From: a candidate division WOR-3 bacterium
GTDB lineage: Bacteria; Hydrothermota; Hydrothermia; Hydrothermales; JAJRUZ01
Assembly: GCA_039803925.1 (NCBI GenBank)
Contig: JBDRZL010000002.1
Location: 124,001-188,000 of the forward strand
Length of the DNA: 64,000 bases
Reading direction: 5' to 3'
Within the stretch, counting starts at the first letter, position 1. Every line of letters begins with the position of its first letter. Of the stretch, positions 18,239 to 25,965 are shown in pieces. The position numbers and the translations under genes are program-made. The notes under the pieces are model-generated. The model ran no database searches. It saw only the letters and a list, made by a program, of their open reading frames with translations, and had not been told where the DNA came from.

Positions 18239-18501
18239 TTAGAAAGTTCGTTTTCTGAATACACAGATACATAGACTCTATTCTTTTTCCTTTCAAATTT
18301 TACAAACCCTTCTTTTAAAGCAAATAAAGTATCATCTCCTCCTCTTTTAACATTCCAGCCAGGCCAGAATCTTGTGCCTCTCTGCCTAACAAGTACTTCT
18401 CCAGCTTTAACAAACATTCCATCCCATCTCTTTATTCCCAGGTATTTGGAATGAGAATCCCTTCCGTTTTTTGATGAACCCATTCCTTTTTTATGTGCCA
18501 T
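18235..18501 (-). CDS. rpmA: 50S ribosomal protein L27
   Basis: 88 residues. N-terminus [20 protein letters not shown] follows the L27 pattern that reaches the peptidyl-transferase centre, without the extra cleavable prefix known from Firmicutes. Then [19 protein letters not shown] and [20 protein letters not shown]. Preceded by a good Shine-Dalgarno (AAAAGGAGG) and 14 nt downstream of rplU. Complete. Confidence 0.97.
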   Translation of the reverse strand: MAHKKGMGSSKNGRDSHSKYLGIKRWDGMFVKAGEVLVRQRGTRFWPGWNVKRGGDDTLFALKEGFVKFERKKNRVYVSVYSENELSN

Positions 18502-18515
18502 TTTTCTACCTCCTT

Positions 18516-18833
18516 TTAAATTTCAATTTTCTCTATTTTAACCTCTGTAACCTTCTGCCTGTGTCCTTTCTTTCTCCTGTAATTTTTCTTGGGTTTCATT
18601 TTAAAAACAATTACTTTTTTTAACTTTTTCAAAGGATTCAAAACCCTTGCTTTCACCCTTACATTCTCAAGATAAGGTGAACCTATTTTATATTTTCCAT
18701 TCTCTTTAAGTAAAAGGACCTTATCAATAACAATTTCATCCCCTTCTTTTACATCAGGAAGAAGGGGAACTAAAATTCTTTTTCCTTCTTTCACAAAGAA
18801 TTGTTCTCCTTTAAATTCAATAATTGCCCACAT
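18516..18833 (-). CDS. rplU: 50S ribosomal protein L21
   Basis: 105 residues from ATG 18833 ([17 protein letters not shown]), preceded by AGGAG. An upstream in-frame TTG at 18848 overlaps the Shine-Dalgarno and is unlikely. The central [13 protein letters not shown] and terminal [20 protein letters not shown] are as expected for a 23S rRNA-binding L21. It heads the rplU-rpmA-adenosyltransferase-acyl-CoA synthetase run. Confidence 0.97.
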   Translation of the reverse strand: MWAIIEFKGEQFFVKEGKRILVPLLPDVKEGDEIVIDKVLLLKENGKYKIGSPYLENVRVKARVLNPLKKLKKVIVFKMKPKKNYRRKKGHRQKVTEVKIEKIEI

Positions 18834-18864
18834 ATTTTCTCCTTTCAATTTTTATTAATTATTA

Positions 18865-18893
18865 ATTTTAATTTAAATTTTTCAAAATTTCAA
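18865..18893 (-). promoter_or_regulatory. Predicted promoter of the rplU operon
   Basis: Minus strand: TTGAAA (18888-18893), 17 nt spacer, TAAAAT (18865-18870). The leader would be about 25 nt with a good Shine-Dalgarno. No L21 autoregulatory structure stands out. Confidence 0.4.
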
Positions 18894-18979
18894 GTTTTTA
18901 TAGAATACCATAACATTTTAGACTGATAAGGATTATTAATATATGTTTTTAAAAAATAAAAGAAGGGGAGAAAAATTAT

Positions 18980-19084
18980 TTAAAGATTTATGGGATTTAC
19001 ATTGAACTTTTCTGGCTCAATAAGATTACAAGAAATAACTCCTACAAAATGTTCCTTTATAGTCCTTTTTAAACCTCTAAACAT
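18980..19084 (-). CDS. Possible 34-residue small protein or gene remnant
   Basis: This lies in the 361-nt gap between rplU and the histidine kinase. The minus strand holds ATG 19084 to TAA 18980 encoding MFRGLKRTIKEHFVGVISCN and 14 more residues, with bacterial-looking codon use but no Shine-Dalgarno. Just upstream, another minus-strand frame (about 19190-19100, ending KSPIKFKK) reads as 25-30 coherent residues without a good start. Together they look like a decayed or very small gene following the kinase. I recognise neither. A 78-codon plus-strand frame over the same bases looks like a shadow. Confidence 0.25.
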   Translation of the reverse strand: MFRGLKRTIKEHFVGVISCNLIEPEKFNVNPINL

Positions 19085-19209
19085 AAAAATTTACTTCTTA
19101 AATTTAATAGGAGATTTTTCAATAATTTCAGGCAATTTTTTCTCAATTATTTTTATAATATCTTCTTCACTTATAAAGAAAAAAAATTTAAAAATTCATT
19201 ATTTTAATC

Positions 19210-20910
19210 TTAGGTTTTTATTATAAACTCTGTTCCTTTACCTTCCTCTGAATTTACAGAAATTTCAAATCCATGACTTTCTATAATCCTCTTTACTGTA
19301 AAAAGACCAAGTCCTGTTCCACTTTTCTTTGTTGTAAAATAAGGCTCGAAAATTCTATCTAAATTTTCCCTCTTTATACCTATTCCGTAATCTTTTACCT
19401 TTATCATTAATCTCCCCTTTTCTTCAAAAACTTCTATATCTATCCTTCCACCCTCAGGCTGAGCCTCTATAGCATTTCTTATCAGATTCAAAAAAACCTT
19501 TTCCATCTGATTCAAATCAAAAAATAACTCTTTATTTAAACCTTTTATAACTACCTCAATTTTATTATCTTTTAAATCCCCTTCAATTTTTTTAATAACA
19601 CTTTCTATAAAATCCTTTACTTTTACCCTTTCTTTTTTAAGATAAAAAGGTCTTAATAAATTCATAAATTCTTCAATAGAATTAGTTAAAGAATTTAAAG
19701 CTTTTTCAAACTCAGGATAATCCTCCTTTATTTTATCCTTTAATCTGTATGATATTAATTTCAGGGAATTTAAGGGATTCTTTATTTCATGAGCAAAACT
19801 TGATAAAATCCTCAAAATACCCTCCTCTTCTCTCTTTTTCTCACTTTCTTTAAATAATTCCATAAACTCATTGATCTTTAAAAAAATTATAAAATCATTA
19901 TCTCTTTCCGCAAAATAATAATCTTCATTTAATCTACATAAAATCTGCCTTTTATCCTTAAAATCCAAATTTGACAAATTAAGTTCTTTGCCATAAACTT
20001 TTTGCAATTTATTATTTTCTATTTTATAAATGGAGTAATCTGACAAAATTAAAGATGGAAAATATTTAAATCTCTCATAAAAACTTAAAATAAATAAAAG
20101 AAGGGAAAATAAAAATAAAAAAACTCCTGATATAAGTATAAGGTTAATAACAAAAATCCTGTTTCTAAACCTGTCAAGTGAAATACCAAGCCGGAGAATA
20201 CCGATAGGAGTATTTCTGAAAAAAAAAGCTTTTAAAACCTCAATTATCTCCTCTTCATAAATTTTTCTTTTCTGTATAAGAATCCTATTTTTATTTATTA
20301 TTTTATCAATCAAATCCCTATCATTAATCGGCTCAATATTTTTTGAAGAAAAAACAGTTTCACCACTTGACTCAAGAGAAATATATTCTATTTTTTCCTC
20401 TTTACTTAATTTTTCAAGCATTTTCTTTAATCCTGATTCAGTCTTTTTCTCTTTAAGATCTCTTATATCTTTTATCATTAGAATGTAATAATTTCCTTTA
20501 TCTAATAAATAAAAAAGGGAATCACCCTCTATTGACTCAATCCTTCCCTTCTCAAAAACTTTTTTTTCTATTACAGAATTTTTCTTTCTACCTGTTGAGG
20601 AAATTACCCTTAAATTTTTATCTAAAATTGTTATTTCATAAAAATTATTCACAAGAGCTATTTTCAAAAGAGAATCTTCCTTTAAATCCGGAGCTAAAAA
20701 ATCAGATAAATTATCAAGATTTTTATAGTAAAGTTCATCAATAAAGTAAGAGGCATTTAAAATTGATTCAAAAGAAGGCTCAAAAAGACTTATAAGTTCC
20801 TCAGCCTCTTTTTTTATTTCTAAATTCTCTTTAATCTTTAACAATAAAGAAAGAATTAACAAAACAAGAGAGAAAAAAATAAAGACAAAAGATAATCTTA
20901 AAACTTTCAT
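19210..20910 (-). CDS. Membrane-bound sensor histidine kinase
   Basis: 566 residues. Membrane helix I at ~6-25, an extracytoplasmic sensor region ~30-250, helix II at ~252-277, a cytoplasmic linker, then the kinase core. H-box: SFAHEIKNPLNSLKL with phosphoacceptor His374; N-box LNLIRNAIEAQPEGG; G-boxes KDYGIGIKRENLDRIFEPYF and SGTGLGLFTVKRIIESHG. All catalytic parts are present. No response regulator is adjacent, so it is an orphan within this window. It follows ccmE by 37 nt in the same direction, so it may share the transcript of the sigma-factor group. Confidence 0.92.
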   Translation of the reverse strand: MKVLRLSFVFIFFSLVLLILSLLLKIKENLEIKKEAEELISLFEPSFESILNASYFIDELYYKNLDNLSDFLAPDLKEDSLLKIALVNNFYEITILDKNLRVISSTGRKKNSVIEKKVFEKGRIESIEGDSLFYLLDKGNYYILMIKDIRDLKEKKTESGLKKMLEKLSKEEKIEYISLESSGETVFSSKNIEPINDRDLIDKIINKNRILIQKRKIYEEEIIEVLKAFFFRNTPIGILRLGISLDRFRNRIFVINLILISGVFLFLFSLLLFILSFYERFKYFPSLILSDYSIYKIENNKLQKVYGKELNLSNLDFKDKRQILCRLNEDYYFAERDNDFIIFLKINEFMELFKESEKKREEEGILRILSSFAHEIKNPLNSLKLISYRLKDKIKEDYPEFEKALNSLTNSIEEFMNLLRPFYLKKERVKVKDFIESVIKKIEGDLKDNKIEVVIKGLNKELFFDLNQMEKVFLNLIRNAIEAQPEGGRIDIEVFEEKGRLMIKVKDYGIGIKRENLDRIFEPYFTTKKSGTGLGLFTVKRIIESHGFEISVNSEEGKGTEFIIKT

Positions 20911-20947
20911 TAATTAATTTAAAAAAATTTAAAAAAATATCAAACTT

Positions 20948-21352
20948 TTATTTTTCTTTTGCTTCTTCTGCCTGATACTTTGAAGGACACTGGGTTAAAA
21001 GGAAATGTGCTTTAAAAAGGTTATCTGCCTTATAATAAACTCCTTCAACAACAACCTGTGCCTCAGGCTGAAAGAGCATATCAGGTGCCGTTCCTTTGTA
21101 TATAACCTTGATCTTATTTTCATTATTACCAATTTCAAATTCTACAATATTACCCTTTTTATTCACAGTTCCGGGGACAACCTTACCCTGCAATCTTATT
21201 GTCTTTCCGTCAACATAGGGATTTTTTTGGAAAAATTCTTCAACTGTATAGTAATAAACCCAAGTTTTTTTCAAACCTGTAAAAATTAAATAAAGAGTTC
21301 CAAGGAAAAATAAAAAAGTTATTATCCCAATTTTAATCTTTTTATTTTTCAT
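20948..21352 (-). CDS. ccmE: Cytochrome c maturation protein CcmE, CxxxY type
   Basis: 134 residues from ATG 21352: an N-terminal membrane anchor (IGIITFLFFLGTLYLIFTGL) and a periplasmic OB-fold (RLQGKVVPGTVN, EFEIGNNENKIKVIYKG, PDMLFQPEAQVVVEG). CcmE binds haem covalently and passes it to apocytochrome c. The haem-binding motif here is Cys122-Pro-Ser-Lys-Tyr126 rather than the usual HxxxY; such cysteine forms are known from Desulfovibrio and archaea. The start overlaps the end of the sigma-factor gene by 11 nt. No other ccm gene is visible in the window. Confidence 0.88.
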   Translation of the reverse strand: MKNKKIKIGIITFLFFLGTLYLIFTGLKKTWVYYYTVEEFFQKNPYVDGKTIRLQGKVVPGTVNKKGNIVEFEIGNNENKIKVIYKGTAPDMLFQPEAQVVVEGVYYKADNLFKAHFLLTQCPSKYQAEEAKEK

Positions 21353-21842
21353 AGTTATAATTATAAACATATTTTCTTATTTTTTCAAGAATTCTTAAAT
21401 ATTTAACCCTCAAGGTATTCTCATTAATGGAAAGGATTTCAGAAATCTCTTTGAATTTTAAATTTTCATAAAATCTAAGAATAATTATTTCTCTTTCTTC
21501 TTCCTCTAAATTTTCCAATATTTTTTTAACAAACTCTATCTTTTTTATTTTATCGACTGGGTCTTCACATTTAAAATCAAAAATTTCCTCATTTAATTCT
21601 ACAAACTTTAATTTTTTTTCTTTTCTTTTTAAATCTATTAATCTGTTTCTTGCCATTTTCAAAAGATATGCTTTTATATTTTCCAAATTTTTTAATCTAT
21701 CAAATAATTTCCAGAATTTTATAAAAACATCCTGCAAAATATCTTCTGCTTCTTCTCTTGAAAGGGAGAGAAACAAAAGATAAGAATAAACATCTTTACT
21801 GAATTTTTTATAAATTATTTCAAATTCCTTTTCCTTATTCAA
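21342..21842 (-). CDS. ECF-type RNA polymerase sigma factor
   Basis: 166 residues. Region 2 shows SREEAEDILQDVFIKFWKLF and IKAYLLKMARNRLIDLKRKE (core binding, -10 recognition). Region 4 has LEEEEREIIILRFYENLKFK and EISEILSINENTLRVKYLRI (HTH for -35 recognition). No region 1.1 or 3, as for ECF factors. Two genes upstream lies a small membrane protein with a zinc anti-sigma motif, its likely regulator, and between them a bactofilin-like protein. The overlapping ccmE suggests an envelope or redox regulon, but the target promoters are unknown. Confidence 0.93.
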   Translation of the reverse strand: MNKEKEFEIIYKKFSKDVYSYLLFLSLSREEAEDILQDVFIKFWKLFDRLKNLENIKAYLLKMARNRLIDLKRKEKKLKFVELNEEIFDFKCEDPVDKIKKIEFVKKILENLEEEEREIIILRFYENLKFKEISEILSINENTLRVKYLRILEKIRKYVYNYNYEK

Positions 21843-21859
21843 AATTCTTTAAACTATTT

Positions 21860-22897
21860 TTAACTTTTTATTCCAAGTCTTGAAACAAAAAGAATTCCAA
21901 TACCAATAGTAAAAACAAGATATAAATTAAAAAAACAAAAGGAAAAAACAAAAATCTCTAAAAGCGTATATAATAAACCTTCTCCATCTAAAGATAAAAC
22001 AAGAGATAAAATAAGTGAGAGCATCAAAAAATAAAGCAATGCTACTATAATAGGAATAAAATCATTTTTATAATTTATTTTAAACCTCTGAAGTATAATC
22101 CTTCCCAGGGATATAATAACAGGTGAAGAACCGTATAATAGAAAAAGAGGAGTTGAAATAAGTATAAAAAGTGCAAGGGGTATACCGAGAATTGTAAGAA
22201 CAAGAAAAATTAAAAAAGGAAAATAAAAAAGCTGAAATAATAGACCTATTCCCAGGGATTTCCATAAATTTAATTCCAGTTCCTTAGTCATATTTTCCAC
22301 AGTACCTGGAAAGGCTAATTTAACAATAAAAACTAAAAAACCAAAAATTATCACAAATGAGAAAAATATAAGAATTTTTTTTGGAAACTCTGAAAAAAAT
22401 TTACTTTCTTCTTTTTCACTTTTTCCCACTTTTTCTTCCTCTTTTTCTGTAAGTGTATCTCTTTCAACTTCTTTTTTCAATTCTACTTTTTTCTCTCCCT
22501 CTGTTACATAAATCCCTTTTACAAATAGCTTAATCAACTTTAAAGGAGAAAGTAAAGGACCAAGACCTAAATTAACTTTTTCTCCTTCAATACTTGCTTC
22601 TTTAGATATATCTAATTTACCCCCAACCACCGCGAGATCCCCTTTAATTAATGCACCCTTTAGAACTTTAACATCTCCCAATACAACTGCCATATCGCCT
22701 TCTATTAAGCCTTCAATTTCTACATTTCCATTAATAACCGCAAGATCCCCTAAAATACCTCCCTTAACTTCAAGATCTTTGCCAATAACCGAAAAATCAC
22801 CTTTAACAGTATCATTTTTTTCAACAATCACTTTATCCTCAAGTTCAGTGTAATTTTTTTGAGCATTAAAAATTAAATAAATAAAAAGTAAAAACAT
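21860..22897 (-). CDS. Bactofilin-like (polymer-forming) membrane protein
   Basis: 345 residues: an N-terminal signal-like stretch, then about 80 residues of short beta repeats (VKGDFSVIGKDLEVKGGILG, EIEGLIEGDMAVVLGDVKVL) with the G-D-(L/M)-A-V rhythm of bactofilin/polymer-forming beta-helices. A charged linker (~130-165) leads to about four membrane helices in the C-terminal half. Bactofilin repeats build polymers at the envelope; the fused membrane domain suggests an anchored or outward-facing version. It lies 2 nt after the anti-sigma gene and 17 nt before the sigma factor, so it is likely part of that regulatory unit. Confidence 0.75.
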   Translation of the reverse strand: MFLLFIYLIFNAQKNYTELEDKVIVEKNDTVKGDFSVIGKDLEVKGGILGDLAVINGNVEIEGLIEGDMAVVLGDVKVLKGALIKGDLAVVGGKLDISKEASIEGEKVNLGLGPLLSPLKLIKLFVKGIYVTEGEKKVELKKEVERDTLTEKEEEKVGKSEKEESKFFSEFPKKILIFFSFVIIFGFLVFIVKLAFPGTVENMTKELELNLWKSLGIGLLFQLFYFPFLIFLVLTILGIPLALFILISTPLFLLYGSSPVIISLGRIILQRFKINYKNDFIPIIVALLYFLMLSLILSLVLSLDGEGLLYTLLEIFVFSFCFFNLYLVFTIGIGILFVSRLGIKS

Positions 22898-22899
22898 TT

Positions 22900-23409
22900 T
22901 TACACCATTAAAGTTTTTATAGGGTTTGAACCTTTTTTAAAAAATATAAGATATAAAACAGTTAAAAAAAGAAAGAAACTTAAAAATAAAGGTATTAAAA
23001 AATATAAGAATCCATTTAAAAGTGTAGGAAATAAAGGCTTAAACTTTATAAAGAAGAAAAGTAATTTTTCAAGCAAATTTTTTATGTTAATTATTGAAAG
23101 CAAAAAATTTATAAAAAGGGTGATAAAAATATTTTTGATTATAAAAAAGAAAAAATTAATTAACAAGGAAAAGGATAACATATAAAAAAAGAGTGTTCTT
23201 ACAAAAACTTTTTCAAATCTGATTCTTTTTTTAATAGCAAGAAAAGCTTCCTCATCCGGTTCTAAATTCTTTAAATCTTCAAAACTCTTATGTAAAAAAT
23301 CTGAAATATTAAAAAAGGATTTACAGAAACTACAACCATAAATATGCTCCCAATCCTCTTTTTCAAGAGTTTCTTTCAAAATCCATTGATTTAATCTTTC
23401 ACATTCCAT
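22900..23409 (-). CDS. Putative zinc-binding anti-sigma factor, membrane-anchored
   Basis: 169 residues. The first 30 residues hold Cys3 and the ZAS motif HIYGCSFC (His22-x3-Cys26-x2-Cys29) typical of zinc anti-sigma domains that hold ECF sigma factors. The rest contains two or three membrane helices starting at about residue 70 (VRTLFFYMLSFSLLINFFFF). The partner is most likely the ECF factor two genes on. Its 3' end contains a T-arm-like element that serves the next gene. Function is by motif and neighbourhood; overall similarity to named anti-sigma factors cannot be judged here. Confidence 0.7.
   Translation of the reverse strand: MECERLNQWILKETLEKEDWEHIYGCSFCKSFFNISDFLHKSFEDLKNLEPDEEAFLAIKKRIRFEKVFVRTLFFYMLSFSLLINFFFFIIKNIFITLFINFLLSIINIKNLLEKLLFFFIKFKPLFPTLLNGFLYFLIPLFLSFFLFLTVLYLIFFKKGSNPIKTLMV
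22922..22932 (-). promoter_or_regulatory. T-arm-like element upstream of the bactofilin-like gene
   Basis: Minus strand: GGTTCAAACCC, inside the last codons of the anti-sigma gene (SNPIK) and 24 nt before the next ATG. Being in coding sequence, it is weaker evidence than the intergenic copies. A TATATT lies about 10 nt upstream. Confidence 0.35.
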
Positions 23410-23441
23410 ATTTAATAAAACGAAATAAATTTTAAAATTTG

Positions 23442-24737
23442 TTACATTAATTCTATTTTATGTTCAGAAAAAATATCATATATAAAGGAAAAATCATAAT
23501 TTTCAGGACCTATTATAGTTCCACATAGGTTTTCATAATCATAAAAATTTCTTATAAATTCAAACAATTCTTCCTTATTTGTTTCTAAAATTTTATTTAA
23601 GGTATCGTAAAGGTAAGAAGGTTTAAGTTCATAATATAAGGCAGAGAGTAAAATATTTGTGATTTGGGAATAGGTTTCAATTTCTCTTGGTATGGAACCC
23701 TTGAAAAAACCTTTTGCTTCTTTCAATTCCCTTTCCTTTACCCCTTTTAATTTAAATTTTTTGATTTCATCAATTAAAATTTTCATTGCCCTTTCAAAAT
23801 TTTCTGTTCCTGTCTGGAAGTAATAATAAAAGGCACCTTTAAAAGGATCAAGGTTATTAAATTTTGAATAAATCGTGTAAACAAATCCAAGTTCATTCCT
23901 AATCTTTGAATAAAGTCTTGAAGCAACTGCTCCTCCACCTAGTATATAGTTAGAAAGAATTAACTTATGGTAATTCTTATCCTTTCTGTTTAAAGAATAT
24001 TGTCCAAGTCTTACAAATACCTGATTAACTTTCTTTTTAATTAAAAAAATTTTCTTATCCACTTTATCCTTTTTAAATTCTGGGTAATTAAGATTAAACT
24101 CATCTAAGTTTTCAAAAAAATCTTCAAACTTTTTAAGAAATATGTCTAAATCAATAGAACCTGTACCCGCTATGAAAATTTTTCTTTTCAAAACTTTTTC
24201 TCTGTAAAATTCTTCAATATCTTTTTTTTCTATTGAATTAATACTCTCTATGTAACCTTCAAGGGGATGTGATAAGGGTGTATTTTCGTATAAAACTTCA
24301 TAAAATTTTTTTGATACAAAAGTTTCAGGATCTTCTTCGTCTTGTAAAATTTCTGAAATTATTCTATTTTTTTCTTTTTCAATTTCTTCTTCTTTAAAAG
24401 GAGGATAGAAAATTAATCCCCTTATAAATTCAACTATCTTCTCAAAAAATTTATCCTCTGAAAGGATTTTTATAGAGAGCATATTTTTTGAACTTGTAAT
24501 GTTAAACTTGGCTCCAATATTATCAAAAAATTCCCTTATCTTAAAGGAAGAAAATGTATCATAACCCTTATCAATAAGACTTGAAGTAAGATAAAATAAA
24601 CCTTCTTTACCTTTTGGATCTAAATAGCTTCCTGAACAGAATCCTATCGCAAAAGAAATTAAAGGTAACTCATCATTTTTTACATAATAAACTTTTATTT
24701 TATTTGATATTTCACCTTTATAAACTTTCTCTAACAT
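23442..24737 (-). CDS. M16-family peptidase paralogue, catalytically inactive
   Basis: 431 residues. It has the M16 fold: EGLFYLTSSLIDKGYDTF where the zinc-binding HxxEH should be, so His, Glu and His are all replaced (LTSSL). Later VNQVFVRLGQYSLNRKDKNY and LGGGAVASRLYSKIRNELGF match the second half-domain. Such inactive partners pair with an active M16 subunit, as in mitochondrial processing peptidase and bacterial zinc-protease pairs. The active partner is immediately upstream, overlapping by 7 nt. Likely a substrate-clamp subunit. Confidence 0.88.
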   Translation of the reverse strand: MLEKVYKGEISNKIKVYYVKNDELPLISFAIGFCSGSYLDPKGKEGLFYLTSSLIDKGYDTFSSFKIREFFDNIGAKFNITSSKNMLSIKILSEDKFFEKIVEFIRGLIFYPPFKEEEIEKEKNRIISEILQDEEDPETFVSKKFYEVLYENTPLSHPLEGYIESINSIEKKDIEEFYREKVLKRKIFIAGTGSIDLDIFLKKFEDFFENLDEFNLNYPEFKKDKVDKKIFLIKKKVNQVFVRLGQYSLNRKDKNYHKLILSNYILGGGAVASRLYSKIRNELGFVYTIYSKFNNLDPFKGAFYYYFQTGTENFERAMKILIDEIKKFKLKGVKERELKEAKGFFKGSIPREIETYSQITNILLSALYYELKPSYLYDTLNKILETNKEELFEFIRNFYDYENLCGTIIGPENYDFSFIYDIFSEHKIELM

Positions 24738-25963
24738 AAAATTAAATAATTTGCCCTTTCTTTTTTAATATATTTTCTTGCTGTCTCAATTATTTCATCC
24801 TTATTAATTTGTTCCACTTCATCAAGATAGGTAAAAATCCTGTCAAACATATCATTCAGCTCAAAATGGGATACAATCTGACCCCTACCGGATGTACTCT
24901 GCATTCTATACAAAAATTCAGAAGATAACATATTTTTAACTTTCTGGACTTCTTCATCTTTAAGGTCTCCTTTTATTATTTTCTCCACCTCATTCCAGAA
25001 AATTTCTATAACATTATCAAAGTCAGCATCTTTGTTTAATATTGCGTAAAATATAAAAAGACCCATATCAATTTTTTCTTCACAGAAAGTGGAAACTTCA
25101 TGACATAGATTTTTTTCAAGGACTAAAATATTTTCAAGTCTTGAACTCTCCATTCCGCCAAGTAAAGCTGAAAATAAGCTTAATTTGATAAAATCTGGGT
25201 GACTGAAGGGAACTGAATGAAAACTTATACCAAGTATTTTTAAAAAATCCTTTTCCCTTATCACCATCTTTCTTTCAAAATTCTGTTCCGGTTCATAAAA
25301 TATCTTTCTTTCAATTTTATTATTCTTCTCAATTTTTGAAAAATTTCTTTTTAAGGATTTTAAAACTTCCTTTTCTTCAAATCCACCTGTAATAACAATA
25401 AAAGCATTAGAAGGTGAATAAAATTTATCATACCATTTTTTTAAATCCTTTTTTGTAATATTTAGGATATCCTGTTCAAAACCTATTACCGGGTACCTGT
25501 AAGGGTGAATTGTATAAGAGAGAAGGGAAAAATTTTCCCAAAACTTGCCAAAGGGTGAATTCTCTATCCTTTCTTTTCTTTCCTCAATAACAACATTTTT
25601 TTCTGCTTCAAACTCCTCAAAGTTTAAATTTAACATTCTATCAGATTCCATTTCAATAACTTTGAAAATAGCATCTTTTGGAACAGTTTCATAATAAAAA
25701 GTAAAATCTTCTGTTGTAAAGGCATTATCAATTCCACCCATCTTTTGAATTATTTTTGAAAATTCTTCTGGTTTTAATTTTTTTGTTCCTTTAAACATCA
25801 TATGTTCTAAAAGATGGGATATACCTCTTTTCCCTTCAATTTCATCCCTTGAACCTACTTTATAAACAATATAGAAACTAACAATTTCTCTTCTCATGGG
25901 TATAAGTAAAATCTTTAAACCGTTATCAAGAAAATATTTTTTTACTTCAAATTTTATTCTCAT
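24731..25963 (-). CDS. M16-family zinc peptidase, active subunit
   Basis: 410 residues. The inverted zinc motif HxxEH is intact at His50-Glu53-His54 (RGISHLLEHMMFKGTKK), with the third ligand Glu expected in EAEKNVVIEERKER about 75 residues later. FTTEDFTFYYETV and LGGMESSRLENILVLEKNLC match the domain 1-2 core. It forms a gene pair with the inactive paralogue. No signal peptide is seen, so a cytosolic role such as peptide or leader processing is likely. It begins 2 nt after the glycosyltransferase stop. Confidence 0.92.
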   Translation of the reverse strand: MRIKFEVKKYFLDNGLKILLIPMRREIVSFYIVYKVGSRDEIEGKRGISHLLEHMMFKGTKKLKPEEFSKIIQKMGGIDNAFTTEDFTFYYETVPKDAIFKVIEMESDRMLNLNFEEFEAEKNVVIEERKERIENSPFGKFWENFSLLSYTIHPYRYPVIGFEQDILNITKKDLKKWYDKFYSPSNAFIVITGGFEEKEVLKSLKRNFSKIEKNNKIERKIFYEPEQNFERKMVIREKDFLKILGISFHSVPFSHPDFIKLSLFSALLGGMESSRLENILVLEKNLCHEVSTFCEEKIDMGLFIFYAILNKDADFDNVIEIFWNEVEKIIKGDLKDEEVQKVKNMLSSEFLYRMQSTSGRGQIVSHFELNDMFDRIFTYLDEVEQINKDEIIETARKYIKKERANYLILC

Positions 25964-25965
25964 TT

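Noticed and set aside
18990-19226. Plus-strand 78-codon frame
   Set aside because: Hydrophobic, low-complexity AT-rich translation overlapping the histidine kinase end; no ribosome site or homology. The minus strand looks more protein-like there.
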